Part shown: positions 36,575 through 45,798 of the stretch, piece after piece
Layout of the letters: the number at the start of each line of letters is the position of its first letter
How positions within the stretch are numbered: the stretch's first letter is position 1
DNA from: Methylomonas koyamae
GTDB lineage: Bacteria > Pseudomonadota > Gammaproteobacteria > Methylococcales > Methylomonadaceae
Length of the DNA stretch: 64,000 bases
Reading direction: 5' to 3'
Assembly (NCBI RefSeq): GCF_006483455.1
Contig: NZ_PPPU01000017.1
Span: forward strand, 48,257-112,256
The notes under the pieces: generated by a model
Told to the model about the DNA's origin: nothing
The model's database searches: none
The model's input: the letters and a program-made list of their open reading frames with translations, nothing else
Position numbers and translations under genes: made by a program

Positions 36575-37354
36575 ATGGCGATGTACAGTACCGAAGCGCA
36601 AGACCCGGATTTAACGCCCCTGGCCGACTGCAGCCGTTGCGAATACCGGGACACCTTACTGGCTGACGGCGGCTGCAAACCCGGCGACATCTGCATCCGC
36701 GCCCACAGCGGCCGCCAAATCGACCGCTTTCTGAAACGGCACCCCGGCCTGGCCGGCCAATATATTACCGACGACTTCTGGGAACGCCGCGCCATTGCCG
36801 CCCGTTATCTGCCGACCAATATGTTGCGGCCGTTATTGAACGACCCGGACGAGGCGGTCCGCCGGGTACTGGCCTACCGGGTACCTTTGGACTGGCTACT
36901 GGAGTTGCGCCAGGATAGTGACCGCGAAGTGCGGGTCACGGTCGCCGACCGGCTGCCGGAAACTCAATTGGAATTGATGGCCGACGATCCGGACTATCTG
37001 GTGCGGGTGTACGTAGCCAAACGCTTGCCCAAAGGCCGCCTGTTCCGCTTGGTGGCCGACCCGGACACCGAAGTGCGACGCATCGTCGCCGAACGCATCC
37101 CCAGCGTCAGCCTGGGTCTGATGGCCGAAGACAAGGAAACCAACATCCGTCGTATCGTCGCCCAACGTATGGAAATCGAGGACTTGGCCTTGCTCAGCCG
37201 CGACCCGGATTGGACCGTCCGTTACGAAGTGGCGTTGCGCGCCGAAGACGACCTGCTCACCCAATTGACGGCAGACCCGGACCCGGAAGTCAGTGAAATC
37301 GCCAAAGAACGCATTGCCAGTCAACCCGAACGGCAGACATCCAATGAGCGCTGA
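36575..37354 (+). CDS. 4Fe-4S cluster leucine-rich-repeat-variant (LRV) protein
   Basis: 259 residues. An N-terminal Cys cluster (Cys19-x2-Cys22-x11-Cys34-x5-Cys40) precedes about eight 24-residue LRV helical repeats (for example DDPDYLVRVYVAKRLPKGRLFRLVADPDTEVRRIVAERIP). This is the same architecture as the LRV protein from the Azotobacter vinelandii nif region, whose crystal structure defined the fold and its 4Fe-4S cluster. Function is unknown; it probably recognises a protein partner under nitrogen-fixing conditions. Begins two bases after the flavodoxin stop; overlaps the next gene by 11 bp. Confidence 0.88.
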   Translation: MAMYSTEAQDPDLTPLADCSRCEYRDTLLADGGCKPGDICIRAHSGRQIDRFLKRHPGLAGQYITDDFWERRAIAARYLPTNMLRPLLNDPDEAVRRVLAYRVPLDWLLELRQDSDREVRVTVADRLPETQLELMADDPDYLVRVYVAKRLPKGRLFRLVADPDTEVRRIVAERIPSVSLGLMAEDKETNIRRIVAQRMEIEDLALLSRDPDWTVRYEVALRAEDDLLTQLTADPDPEVSEIAKERIASQPERQTSNER

Positions 37355-38015
37355 ATTTCTGGTTGGTTTGACTTACGCCGACCGGCTACGCTTGGCCAGC
37401 GAAGCCAGACACGCCGCACTGGGCCGGCTGTTCGAGTCGGACTTGGCGTCGTTGACCTCGTTGATGGGACCGATGAGCGACGGCCCGGAATGGCCGGCCG
37501 GCGCCGCCTGGCTGGCAGCGCGGCATGGCGCCAACGCCTGCGTGATTTCCGACGGTCTGTCCGACCCGTGGGTGGAACGCTACCGACCGGAAACTGGCCT
37601 GGGCTTGGAAGTCTTCGTCGAAAGCCCCGACTCCGGCATAGGCAACGACAAACCGCTCAACGCCTTGGCGGACAGTTGGCTTTTCCCGCTGACGGCCGAA
37701 GTCAGCCATACCCTGGCCGGTCATCCGGTACTTTGCGAAAAACTGGTGGCCGGCGAACCGTTGTCGCTGGAATTCAATATCGACCACATCAAAGACGGCC
37801 GCGGCCGGATCGGCGCGCTGTTGAGTCAGGTTCCCACCGGCACCGCCATCTTGCCCGGCGGCCAAATCAGCTTGATTGCAATCACCTTGCTGACCGGCGC
37901 CGAACTGTCCTATTTACGAGGCAAGGGCACCGCCGCCCGCCAGGAGTTGCTGGATGGCCTGATCGCCGCAGGCAGCGGCCACCTATCGCTGCTACATCGA
38001 CCGTCGTTAATCTGA
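37344..38015 (+). CDS. Suppressor-of-fused-domain-like protein in nif-associated cluster
   Basis: 223 residues from the ATG at 37344, chosen because it leaves an 11-bp overlap with the LRV gene; an earlier in-frame ATG at 37293 would overlap by 62 bp. The pattern ACVISDGLSDPWVERYRPETGLGLEVFVESPD followed by a hydrophobic, Gly-rich C-terminal half resembles bacterial SUFU-domain proteins. This is a tentative family call. The genes on each side link it to nitrogen fixation. No membrane segment or signal peptide. Confidence 0.6.
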   Translation: MSAEFLVGLTYADRLRLASEARHAALGRLFESDLASLTSLMGPMSDGPEWPAGAAWLAARHGANACVISDGLSDPWVERYRPETGLGLEVFVESPDSGIGNDKPLNALADSWLFPLTAEVSHTLAGHPVLCEKLVAGEPLSLEFNIDHIKDGRGRIGALLSQVPTGTAILPGGQISLIAITLLTGAELSYLRGKGTAARQELLDGLIAAGSGHLSLLHRPSLI

Positions 38016-38032
38016 ACCGCGAGGTAGTAAAA

Positions 38033-38488
38033 GTGACTCCATTCGAACAATGGCTGGAACAGCGCGGCTTCGCCCCATTTTCCGAGGTAACGGTCAACGG
38101 CCGCGGCGAACATGCCCTGATCATCGCGGCGCGTGAAGGCCGCGGCGACATGTTGATACATCTAATCCGCGATCTCGGCGCAGATCTCGGCGTATGCGAC
38201 GCCTACGGCAACAATGCCCTGTGGGCCGCATGTTTTGCAGAATCCGCCGAGTGCGTCGAGCTACTGCTACAAGCCGGCATCGACATCGACTACCAGAATC
38301 CCAGCGGTTCGACCGCGCTGATTTATGCCGCATCCGCCGGCAAACAGCGCATAGTCGCCCAACTGTTGGCTGCCGGCGCCAATTGGCGCTTGACCACCGA
38401 GGACGATTTCAGCGCGCTGGATCTGGCCGCCAATCGCCCGTGTTTGCAAATACTGCGCGATATCAGCCGCGGCGGCCTCTCGAACTGA
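38033..38488 (+). CDS. Ankyrin-repeat protein in nif-associated cluster
   Basis: 151 residues from a GTG at 38033 with GAGG eight bases upstream; the long open frame extending further upstream overlaps the SUFU-like gene in another frame and is not credible. Three to four ankyrin repeats are visible: GEHALIIAAREGRGDMLIHLIRDLGADLGVCDAYGNNALWAACFAESAECVELLLQAGIDIDYQNPSGSTALIYAASAGKQRIVAQLLAAGANW. Soluble, probably a protein-protein adaptor. Last gene of the flavodoxin-LRV-SUFU-ankyrin run. Confidence 0.85.
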   Translation: MTPFEQWLEQRGFAPFSEVTVNGRGEHALIIAAREGRGDMLIHLIRDLGADLGVCDAYGNNALWAACFAESAECVELLLQAGIDIDYQNPSGSTALIYAASAGKQRIVAQLLAAGANWRLTTEDDFSALDLAANRPCLQILRDISRGGLSN

Positions 38489-38951
38489 TCCGCCGACCGC
38501 AATACCCGCTGCAAGCCGGATTATCGAGCCCTCATATCGCGCGGTTCTGCCGCCAACTGCAGCGCTCGCCCCCCCTGCCGCGCTTGTCGTTCCGGCAAAC
38601 TCGCCCCCCCTTCACCAGCGGCCGCTCCAATAAGCCTAACCCGACCTAGAAGGATTTTCCCCAAGCCTTGGCCGGCACTATTTCGGCAAACTAAGTCATA
38701 TCGCTCATTCTCAGTCAAATCCCACAACAACAGCCGATCGCAACCCAGGATACGACCTTGCCTTTTATCAGTAAAAACACACAAATAAACATAAAAATAA
38801 TTAAAAATCATACATATAAAACAGACCATATCGACCTTGAGCGCGCCATTACCTAACGGCATAGCTAATGCATAAATTTTTCAGCTACCTGCCTAGGCCT
38901 TTAGCAAAGTTCACGTTCCGTTCCTTTATAACCTCTTCAAGAGTTAGCACT
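38489..38951 (+). other. Intergenic region before PEP-CTERM-like genes
   Basis: 463 bp without a convincing gene. The part from 38760 to 38850 is sharply AT-rich (long runs of AAATAAACATAAAAAT type) and is the likely promoter for the downstream secreted-protein gene. A minus-strand open frame (38521-38862) crosses it but lacks a recognisable ribosome binding site or domain. Confidence 0.5.
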
Positions 38952-39893
38952 ATGACTACGATTTTTGCATGTACGCGACCGCGAAACCGGGCTTGGCTGG
39001 TTTCTCTCAGCGCCTTGGCGGCGTTGACCACAACTTTCAACGCCCATGCTTTGAATGGCGATCTCGGCGGGACCGCCTATCTAAGTTATGACCAAGCAGT
39101 CTGGGCGACGCTGAAACCGCTGGAGAGCTTTAAAAATATGGCTTATCGCGAACTCTATGGCGGACAACGCATCCCGACCGCCGACATCGCCGGGCGGCGC
39201 TGGGCCTATCCGCAGTTATTTGTCGACAAGAGCGCCCCGGCGCCGTTGCAACCCTGGTGGCAGGCTACCGATGCCGCAATTGCCAACGGCACCTCCAATC
39301 CGGCGGCAGTTGCCGAATGGCGAGTACTGGATCCGGCCCAGCAAGTCCCAGCAGCCCAACCCTCCGGCGGCTGGGCCTTGGCGGTCGATTCGCTGGCGGA
39401 TGGCCTGGACGCCGGTTGGGCGGCAGGGTATCGCCCCAGCGACTTCGACCTGGCCACCGGTACCGGCACCATTGCCCTCGGCGGTTCGTTACGGCTGCAT
39501 AGCGACTTCAACTCGCCTTCCGGCGTGCTATGGATGCGGGGCCTGACGCTGGAGCGTCGCAGTGAAACCGAAAGTTGGTACATCGGCAATAACGCAGGCC
39601 CCGCGGCCGGGACTTTTTTCGAGCTGATCGACCCGGTTATCGGCGTAAACCCCGATAACGGCCTGTTGAGCATCGATGCCGATTTCAAATTCGGCGACTC
39701 AATGTATTCGCGGATTTTCTTTCAATTAGAAGGCGACACTCGCGTCGTTGGGCATTTTTCGTTGAACCCCCGACTCGATCAAAATCCCGGCGCGCTGGTG
39801 CCGGTCCCGGGCGCCGTTTGGTTGTTCTTACCGACGTTGTTGACTCTGTTCGGCATCTCCCGCCGCCAACCCTTGCCTCCGAACGCTGCTTGA
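38952..39893 (+). CDS. Secreted protein with PEP-CTERM-like sorting tail (1)
   Basis: 313 residues from the ATG at 38952, which puts the Sec signal (WLVSLSALAALTTTFNAHA) at the N-terminus; the frame is open from 38868, but that adds a non-signal stretch. The C-terminus VPVPGAVWLFLPTLLTLFGISRRQ is a variant of the exosortase tail: V-P-x-P motif, hydrophobic helix, basic end. The middle (LGGTAYLSYDQAVWATLKPLESFKNMAYRELYGG... LRLHSDFNSPSGVLWMRGL) is unfamiliar. It is probably exported and processed at the cell surface, but no exosortase gene is in the window. Confidence 0.75.
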   Translation: MTTIFACTRPRNRAWLVSLSALAALTTTFNAHALNGDLGGTAYLSYDQAVWATLKPLESFKNMAYRELYGGQRIPTADIAGRRWAYPQLFVDKSAPAPLQPWWQATDAAIANGTSNPAAVAEWRVLDPAQQVPAAQPSGGWALAVDSLADGLDAGWAAGYRPSDFDLATGTGTIALGGSLRLHSDFNSPSGVLWMRGLTLERRSETESWYIGNNAGPAAGTFFELIDPVIGVNPDNGLLSIDADFKFGDSMYSRIFFQLEGDTRVVGHFSLNPRLDQNPGALVPVPGAVWLFLPTLLTLFGISRRQPLPPNAA

Positions 39894-39945
39894 ATCGCGA
39901 AAGCCAGCCTCCCCATACTCAACCATTTCCATCAGGACACCTCGT

Positions 39946-40767
39946 ATGAAATTTTCTTCTGTTAAGCCTGTATTGGCGCTTTGCCTGCTGGCTGTAAGTA
40001 GCGGCCCGCAAACGGCCCGCGCGGCGGTCGTTGCCAAGGCCACAATCTATTGGGATACCCTCGATGTCCAGCTTATCGATTTATCCGGCGGAATCGATAC
40101 GCCTCGATTCAATTGGGTCTCGCAAGCCAGCGGCGTCAATACCAGCGCCTTCACCGAACCTGCGGACATCCGTTACGACGACCAATCCGCTACGGATTTC
40201 GCCACCCACTTAACCTCCGCCAGCGATAGCGCTAAGGCCAGGAGTCAAGCCGAGCGCACCGCCACGTATCTGCAAGCCCAGTCTCGCAGCGAAGCAATCG
40301 GCGGCAATAGCGCGCAAAGTTCCGCCTACATCCAAGGTGACTTCGAAATGCGCGGCAAAGGTGTCGCAATGATCTCGCTGGATTGGAAAGTCGACATCAG
40401 CGGCGTGGATACGATTAATCCCTCGTCCGGCGGCGAGGCTATCATCAATCTGAACGGGTCTTATCTGTCCGACAACTACAACAGCTCAAACGCTACCAAT
40501 GGCGGTGGTAGCAAGTACGCCACTATCAATGAATACGATGGCACGGGAAGCAAAACCGGGACGTTTCGTTTTACCGTCTCCGGCGACGGCCTGGGTTTGG
40601 TAACCGGTAATTTTTCAGCCACGGCATCCGCTCGCACTACGGTTATCAGTTCGGTACCGGTGCCTGCATCGGCATGGTTGTTTGGCAGCGCTTTAATGGC
40701 TTCGCTAAGCGCCGTTAAGCGCAAATCGCCGGGCTCGTCGGTGCTCGACGGCTCAGCCAATGCTTAA
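39946..40767 (+). CDS. Secreted protein with PEP-CTERM-like sorting tail (2)
   Basis: 273 residues. Signal peptide VLALCLLAVSSGPQTARA, mature start AVVAKATIYWDTLDVQLIDLSGGIDTPRFNW, beta-rich Ser/Thr/Asn body, and tail VPVPASAWLFGSALMASLSAVKRKS. It is a tandem paralogue of the next gene: both share AVVAxxTIxW, xxxQLIDLS, a G-D/N-F-E-x-x-G-x-x-x-x-x-L-D-W segment and a GSFxF-x-V/I-S-G-D-G-x-x-L-V-x-G-x-F-x-A-T-x-S-x-R-T ending. Function unknown; likely surface or matrix material. Confidence 0.8.
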   Translation: MKFSSVKPVLALCLLAVSSGPQTARAAVVAKATIYWDTLDVQLIDLSGGIDTPRFNWVSQASGVNTSAFTEPADIRYDDQSATDFATHLTSASDSAKARSQAERTATYLQAQSRSEAIGGNSAQSSAYIQGDFEMRGKGVAMISLDWKVDISGVDTINPSSGGEAIINLNGSYLSDNYNSSNATNGGGSKYATINEYDGTGSKTGTFRFTVSGDGLGLVTGNFSATASARTTVISSVPVPASAWLFGSALMASLSAVKRKSPGSSVLDGSANA

Positions 40768-40837
40768 CACCAACTCATCGGCTCGGACGGCCGTTTGCCA
40801 GAGGTTCACCCCCATCCTTATTCCAAGGAACAACACT

Positions 40838-41656
40838 ATGAAATTTTTCAGTATCCCCATCATTGCGACGCTATTGTCTCTGAGTCTTGCCGCGACCCCT
40901 CATGGCGCGCATGCCGCGGTCGTCGCCAGTTCCACGATAGACTGGAGCAGCTTCAACATTCAGTTGATCGACTTGTCCGACGGCAGCAACGCGCCGGAGT
41001 TTCGCTGGACCGCCCAAAACGGTGCCGTCACGTCCTGGGCGTTTGCGTGGACCGATCCGCCTAGCGACGATTACCCGAAACAAAATTTTTCGGCCGCGGA
41101 TTTTTCCAGCCAGCTCACGACCGATACCGTCACCACGCTCTCGCAAAGCCGCACCACCCGAACTGCCGGCTTGCTCGAAAGCCATTCGCAAAGCGCAACC
41201 GACAACTTTACCAACGGCTCCGCGAGCGCCGGTAACGACGGCAGTTTCGAATTGAACGGCAACGGATTGGCTATATTGACGCTGGACTGGCAGCAATCGG
41301 TCAGCGGCGGCGGCGAAGGCGATATTTACAACTGGGCGAACGCGACCACCAATATTTATGCCAGCTATAGCGATACGGACGGCGCGGGAGCCAACAAGAC
41401 CGTCTTTGTGTCGACCAATACCTACGATGCGGTACCGCAAGACCGCAACGGCAGCTTCATCTTTGTCATTTCCGGCGACGGCGAGCATTTGGTCTCCGGC
41501 ACATTCGCGGCAACCTCCTCCACCCGCACCATGATCAGCCGTCCCGGAGACTCCGGCCCGATCAACCCGGTCCCGCTGCCGGCTTCCGCGTGGCTATTCG
41601 GCAGCGCTCTGCTGGGTGGATTGCGCACCAGGCGCTGTCGGCCGGGGAATCGATAA
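40838..41656 (+). CDS. Secreted protein with PEP-CTERM-like sorting tail (3)
   Basis: 272 residues from the ATG at 40838 (AAGGAA upstream; the 78-bp 5' open extension overlaps the previous gene and is rejected). Signal peptide IPIIATLLSLSLAATPHGAHA, mature start AVVASSTIDWSSFNIQLIDLSDGSNAPEFRW, and tail VPLPASAWLFGSALLGGLRTRRCRPG. Paralogue of the preceding gene. A hairpin follows the stop and probably ends the unit. Confidence 0.8.
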   Translation: MKFFSIPIIATLLSLSLAATPHGAHAAVVASSTIDWSSFNIQLIDLSDGSNAPEFRWTAQNGAVTSWAFAWTDPPSDDYPKQNFSAADFSSQLTTDTVTTLSQSRTTRTAGLLESHSQSATDNFTNGSASAGNDGSFELNGNGLAILTLDWQQSVSGGGEGDIYNWANATTNIYASYSDTDGAGANKTVFVSTNTYDAVPQDRNGSFIFVISGDGEHLVSGTFAATSSTRTMISRPGDSGPINPVPLPASAWLFGSALLGGLRTRRCRPGNR

Positions 41657-41686
41657 GCGCACTTCGCCGCACATCCCCCTGATTCG

Positions 41687-41718
41687 GCCCGGTCTGGCCA
41701 AGGTTTACCCGACCGGGC
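41687..41718 (+). terminator. Terminator after the PEP-CTERM-like gene set
   Basis: GCCCGGTC (41687-41694) and GACCGGGC (41711-41718) form an 8-bp perfect stem with a 16-base loop, followed by TTTG. It starts 30 bases past the stop at 41656. The rest of the 382-bp gap up to the response-regulator start (42039) shows no gene I can support. Confidence 0.6.
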
Positions 41719-42038
41719 TTTGCCAGGTGTCGCTCGCCTCGACGCTGTGCCCAACCCGAGGCGGCAAATCGGTTGCCGCGCCCCCTGGTCATCCCAAACA
41801 GGTTAACGATTCAAATCAAGATCGGTCACCGAAAGTAGCCGAGTTGGCGCATGCGCGACACCGTGCCGCCCGGCTACGATTGCCTGGTCATTCATGCCGA
41901 GATTCCGGCGAAGCCGACCCACAGCAGACTGGCATAAAACTTTCAGGCTGCGCCGCAGTTTGCGGTCCAGAAACTTGCGCGGCGCCCGTTCCGTGCCAGA
42001 CTATCGCCATTGAGACAGCTTTCCGATGGCAGCCCGCT

Positions 42039-42578
42039 ATGAATACGAGTCCCGCTAAGATTTTGATCGTCGACGACGAAGCCAACGTCCTTAAAGCCTT
42101 GGTGCGCTTACTCAAGGCCTACGACACGGTCACCGCCGAAACTGCCTATGAAGCGTTGCAGATTGCGCGGCAGCAGCATTTCGATCTGGTGATTTCCGAT
42201 TACCGGATGCCCGGCGTCAACGGCATCGATTTCCTGATTTTGTTCAAACGTCTGCAGCCGGACGCCGTTAGGGTGGTCCTGACCGGTTTTGCCGATCTGG
42301 AAGGTGCGCAACATGCCATCAACGAAGCGGAAGTGTTCCGTTTCATCAACAAGCCTTGGAGCAATGTGGAAATCGTCCATGTGGTTGAGAGCGGCTTGGC
42401 GCACAAACGCATGCAACTGGAGAACCGCGCGCTGGCGGACCAGGTGCGGGCTCAGCAAAAACTGTTGGACGAGAAGGATGCGCTGATTCGCGCGCTGGAA
42501 GCCGAGGAACCGGGGATTACCAAAGTCAACTGGGCCGCGGACGGTTCGATTATCCTGGACGACACCGATCTGGAGTGA
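42039..42578 (+). CDS. Response regulator with C-terminal coiled-coil tail
   Basis: 179 residues from the ATG at 42039. REC domain with LIVDDEANVLKALVRLL, phosphoacceptor Asp54 in LVISDYRMPGVNG, and Lys in NKPW. REC is followed by a short coiled coil (about 130-160, NRALADQVRAQQKLLDEKDALIRALEAEE) and an acidic end; no output domain. Related REC-only proteins serve as phospho-relays or partners of HD-GYP regulators. It converges with a related response regulator 18 bp away. The open frame upstream to 41616 lacks homology. Confidence 0.85.
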   Translation: MNTSPAKILIVDDEANVLKALVRLLKAYDTVTAETAYEALQIARQQHFDLVISDYRMPGVNGIDFLILFKRLQPDAVRVVLTGFADLEGAQHAINEAEVFRFINKPWSNVEIVHVVESGLAHKRMQLENRALADQVRAQQKLLDEKDALIRALEAEEPGITKVNWAADGSIILDDTDLE

Positions 42579-42596
42579 TCACTGCCGGATTCAGCG

Positions 42597-43901
42597 CTAG
42601 CCGCCCTGCCCCAGCCTAACCCGCAACACCAGATTCTTACCGTGCTTGCGCAGACCGAGGATGTCTTCGACATGTTTCTCGGTCAGGATTTGGTCTTTCA
42701 GATACAGCACGTCGTTGCAGAGCACTTCGGCCGCTTCCATGCCGGCTTGCAATTGGGTCCAGGAAATTTCGATGACCGGCCGCTCGTCGTGAGTACTGGT
42801 TTCGTCCAATAGCGCCAGAAAAGCGTCGACCACCTGCGGATCGTAATGGCTGCCTTTTTTCGATTGCAAGCGCTGTTTGACTTGGTCGGTGCTCATTGTG
42901 CTGCCGGTGATAGTGCCGTCAAGCATCGAGATGTATTCGCGAATCACCGTCAGAATCCGGCTGCCTAGCGGTATCGCCGCGCCGGACAGACCGGCCGGAT
43001 ATCCTGAACCGTCGTAATATTCGTACTGGTGACTGACCAGTTCCGCCGCCTGCTGCAACGGCTCAATGCCGGCCAACAAATGAGAGCCTTCCAGAGCATG
43101 GTTCAAATAGCGTTTGCGCTGCTGGCTGTTCATCGCAAAATGCGACAGCGTCAGCAGACTATCCGGCAAGCTCATTTTGCCGATTTGCAGCAGTAGCCCG
43201 GCAAACACCACGTTTCTGACCTCTGCCGGCGGCATGCCCAGGCGCTGGGCAACGTCTTTGGCGTGTTCGGCGATGTATTTGGCATGGCCGCTCTTGATGC
43301 CGGGGCGCATTTCGATGATCTTGGCAAACGCTTTAACCGACTCGTGGTATTGCCGTTTCAACGATTCGTTGGCCTGTTCGATCACCTGCAGCGATTTCTT
43401 CAGCTGCTCGGTCCGCTTCTCGACTTTTTCCTCCAGGCTGGCATTTAGATCCTTCAACTCGCGGTTTTGGCGTTCGACGATCGCGAACAGGCGCAGGCGC
43501 TCCTCGCGCAAGCGCTTTTGCTCCAATGCGTTGTTCACCAGGATTTTCAGTTCGTTGTCTTCCCACGGCTTGCTGCAATAGCTATAAATCCTGCCGTTGT
43601 TGACCGCAGCGATGGTCGATTCGATATCGGCATAACCGGTCAGCAGAATCCGCAGCGTGTCCGGATAGCTTGCGGCGGCCCGGCTCAAAAATTCGGCGCC
43701 GTCCATTTGCGGCATGCGCATATCGGAAATGATCAAATCGATCGACTGCGACTGCAGAATCTCCAGGCCGGCAGCACCGCTTTCGGCCAAGTGCACGCTG
43801 TATTCCGCCGAGCGGAACAACCGCTTCAAGGCTTTCAGCACATTCGGCTCGTCGTCGACGAACAATAGTTGCGCGGCTGTAGCTGGGCTTGTCTCGTTCA
43901 T
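42597..43901 (-). CDS. Response regulator with degenerate HD-GYP domain
   Basis: 434 residues. REC (about 10-125; Asp60 in DLIISDMRMPQMDG, NKPW-like SKPWEDNELK), coiled coil (about 135-190), then an HD-GYP-related domain (about 190-360). In the catalytic position it has LLLQIGKMSLPD where active enzymes have HDIGK, so the H-D metal pair is replaced by L-Q; DGSGYPAGL retains part of the GYP motif. A C-terminal extension of about 70 residues is unusual. It probably does not hydrolyse c-di-GMP. Overlaps the hemerythrin kinase gene by four bases: a cognate pair. Confidence 0.85.
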   Translation of the reverse strand: MNETSPATAAQLLFVDDEPNVLKALKRLFRSAEYSVHLAESGAAGLEILQSQSIDLIISDMRMPQMDGAEFLSRAAASYPDTLRILLTGYADIESTIAAVNNGRIYSYCSKPWEDNELKILVNNALEQKRLREERLRLFAIVERQNRELKDLNASLEEKVEKRTEQLKKSLQVIEQANESLKRQYHESVKAFAKIIEMRPGIKSGHAKYIAEHAKDVAQRLGMPPAEVRNVVFAGLLLQIGKMSLPDSLLTLSHFAMNSQQRKRYLNHALEGSHLLAGIEPLQQAAELVSHQYEYYDGSGYPAGLSGAAIPLGSRILTVIREYISMLDGTITGSTMSTDQVKQRLQSKKGSHYDPQVVDAFLALLDETSTHDERPVIEISWTQLQAGMEAAEVLCNDVLYLKDQILTEKHVEDILGLRKHGKNLVLRVRLGQGG

Positions 43902-45697
43902 GGCAATTTAGGCGCTAAGGTGGCGGGTTGTAGCGGCAGGAAAATCCGGAAAACCGTGCCTTGGCCCTGAACCGAATCGACCTGGATTTCGCCCTGGTGG
44001 TCTTTGATAATTTTATAGGACAGCGATAAGCCGAGACCGGTACCTTTCCCGACCGGCTTGGTGGTAAAAAACGGATCGAAGATTTTGGCTTTGACTTCGT
44101 CGCTCATGCCGCTGCCGGTATCGGCGATTTCGACGAACACCCAATCGGCATCGCGATAACCGGTGCGAATGGTGATTTTGCCGAAATCCGCAATGGCCTG
44201 AGCGGCGTTGACCAGCAGATTCATAAACACTTGGTTAAGCTGAGCGCCGACACAGAGAAACGGTTTGACCCCGCCGTAATCTTTAACCACGGCCGCTTTG
44301 TATTTCAGTTCGTTGTTGACGATATTCAAGGTGGCGTCCAAACCGGCCTCCAAGTCGAATATGGCCTGATTCTGCCGGTCGATCCGGGAGAAATCGCGTA
44401 AATCCTGGACGATGTTTTTAGCGCGGGTCGCGCCCTCCAACGATTCTTTAACCAAATCGCCGGCATCGGTTTTGATGAAATCCAGATCGACCCGGCTTTT
44501 AAAGGCGCGAAATTCGGCAGCGACCGGATGGTTCTCGGGCAGATTGCCGGCCAAGCGCTCGGCCAGAGTGGCCGCAGACGCCAACTCGTCGATGTAATTT
44601 TTCAACGTATTCAGGTTGGAATAAATATAGCCGAGCGGATTGTTGATTTCGTGCGCGACGCCGGCTGCCAATTGGCCTATCGATGCCATTTTTTCGGCTT
44701 GGACCAAATGCGACTGCGCTTCCTGCAATTGCAGGTTGAGTTGGATCAGCCGGTTCTTATCCTGTTCCAGGGTTTGGTTGGCGACAGTCAGTTCCAGGGT
44801 CCGCTCGGCGACTTGCTCCTCCAGTTGGTGGTTGAGTTTGGCCAGCGCGGCTTCGGCTTTTTTGCGCAGGGTGATATCCATACCGCACCCCATCAAACCG
44901 GCAAACTCGCCGTTACGGCGCACACGGGGGGCGGTAGTCTCCAGAATCCAGCTCACTTTGCCGCCATCACCCAGCAAACGGTATTCGATCTTGAGCTTGG
45001 TTTTTTCGCCGGCCGCCTTGCTGTACGCCGCCATGACCTGCTCCCGATCGTCGGGGTGGATCACTTTCATCCATTGCTGTTTCTCCAGCCTGCCGCTGTG
45101 CAAACCGAAGGTTTTGAACCAGAACCGGTTGCAAAATATCGGCATGTGTTTGGCGTTGGTAATCCAAATCAGGGCCGGCAAATTATCGGCCAAATCCTTG
45201 AAGCGCTCCTCGCTCTCCCGCAGCGCCGAATAAAGATTACTGTGCAGCACGCCGAGATGTTCGTGGCGGTCGATTTCGATCCGGGCGGCATCGACGCCTT
45301 TGCTCAAACTGATACCCATCAGTTTGTCGGTCTTCAAAATATGATGGCAGAGCCAATCGACCAAAAAGTCCAACAAATCCCCGGAAATCGCCGACCGGTC
45401 GCGCTCCGCGTCGAGCTGTACACTCCGGATTTTGTCGACGAACTCGCGATGCTCCTCGCTGTGTTTGGCAAACAGCTCCGGGTTGAAATTGGCGGCCGCC
45501 ATCAGTTCTTCTTCATGGCGGAAATGATAGGCCGTGTAATCCGCCAGATCGCCGACCGTGGCGACTAAAACATCGCTATCGCCGCCCACCGCCACCAGTT
45601 CGTCCAGTTTGTTGATCAACTCCACCAGCTTCTGATGTTGGCGGTCGACGCTGTCCAGGCCGACGAGTAACTGATCGTTCCAAGTCAAAATGCTCAT
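43898..45697 (-). CDS. Hemerythrin-PAS sensor histidine kinase
   Basis: 599 residues, soluble. Hemerythrin domain at 1-130 with the diiron ligand pattern His21, His58, Glu62, His79, His83, His118/119, Asp124. PAS/PAC at about 160-280, coiled coil, then HisKA with the phosphoacceptor His in [19 protein letters not shown] and HATPase with N-box, [38 protein letters not shown]. Hemerythrin binds oxygen, so it is likely an O2 or redox sensor that phosphorylates the overlapping REC-HD-GYP protein. Start codon gives the full hemerythrin fold. Confidence 0.92.
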   Translation of the reverse strand: MSILTWNDQLLVGLDSVDRQHQKLVELINKLDELVAVGGDSDVLVATVGDLADYTAYHFRHEEELMAAANFNPELFAKHSEEHREFVDKIRSVQLDAERDRSAISGDLLDFLVDWLCHHILKTDKLMGISLSKGVDAARIEIDRHEHLGVLHSNLYSALRESEERFKDLADNLPALIWITNAKHMPIFCNRFWFKTFGLHSGRLEKQQWMKVIHPDDREQVMAAYSKAAGEKTKLKIEYRLLGDGGKVSWILETTAPRVRRNGEFAGLMGCGMDITLRKKAEAALAKLNHQLEEQVAERTLELTVANQTLEQDKNRLIQLNLQLQEAQSHLVQAEKMASIGQLAAGVAHEINNPLGYIYSNLNTLKNYIDELASAATLAERLAGNLPENHPVAAEFRAFKSRVDLDFIKTDAGDLVKESLEGATRAKNIVQDLRDFSRIDRQNQAIFDLEAGLDATLNIVNNELKYKAAVVKDYGGVKPFLCVGAQLNQVFMNLLVNAAQAIADFGKITIRTGYRDADWVFVEIADTGSGMSDEVKAKIFDPFFTTKPVGKGTGLGLSLSYKIIKDHQGEIQVDSVQGQGTVFRIFLPLQPATLAPKLP

Positions 45698-45798
45698 GTG
45701 CGCGAGTCCGCATTCGGATAACAGACTCGGATATTACTCGCGCCTATGCTATGGCACAATGCCGCTGCGTAGGAATGTTTAGGGCAATCGCAAAAACC

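Noticed and set aside
38521..38862. Minus-strand 113-codon open frame in the gap before the PEP-CTERM-like genes
   Set aside because: No recognisable domain or ribosome binding site, crosses an AT-rich promoter-like stretch, and its residue composition looks like antisense noise.
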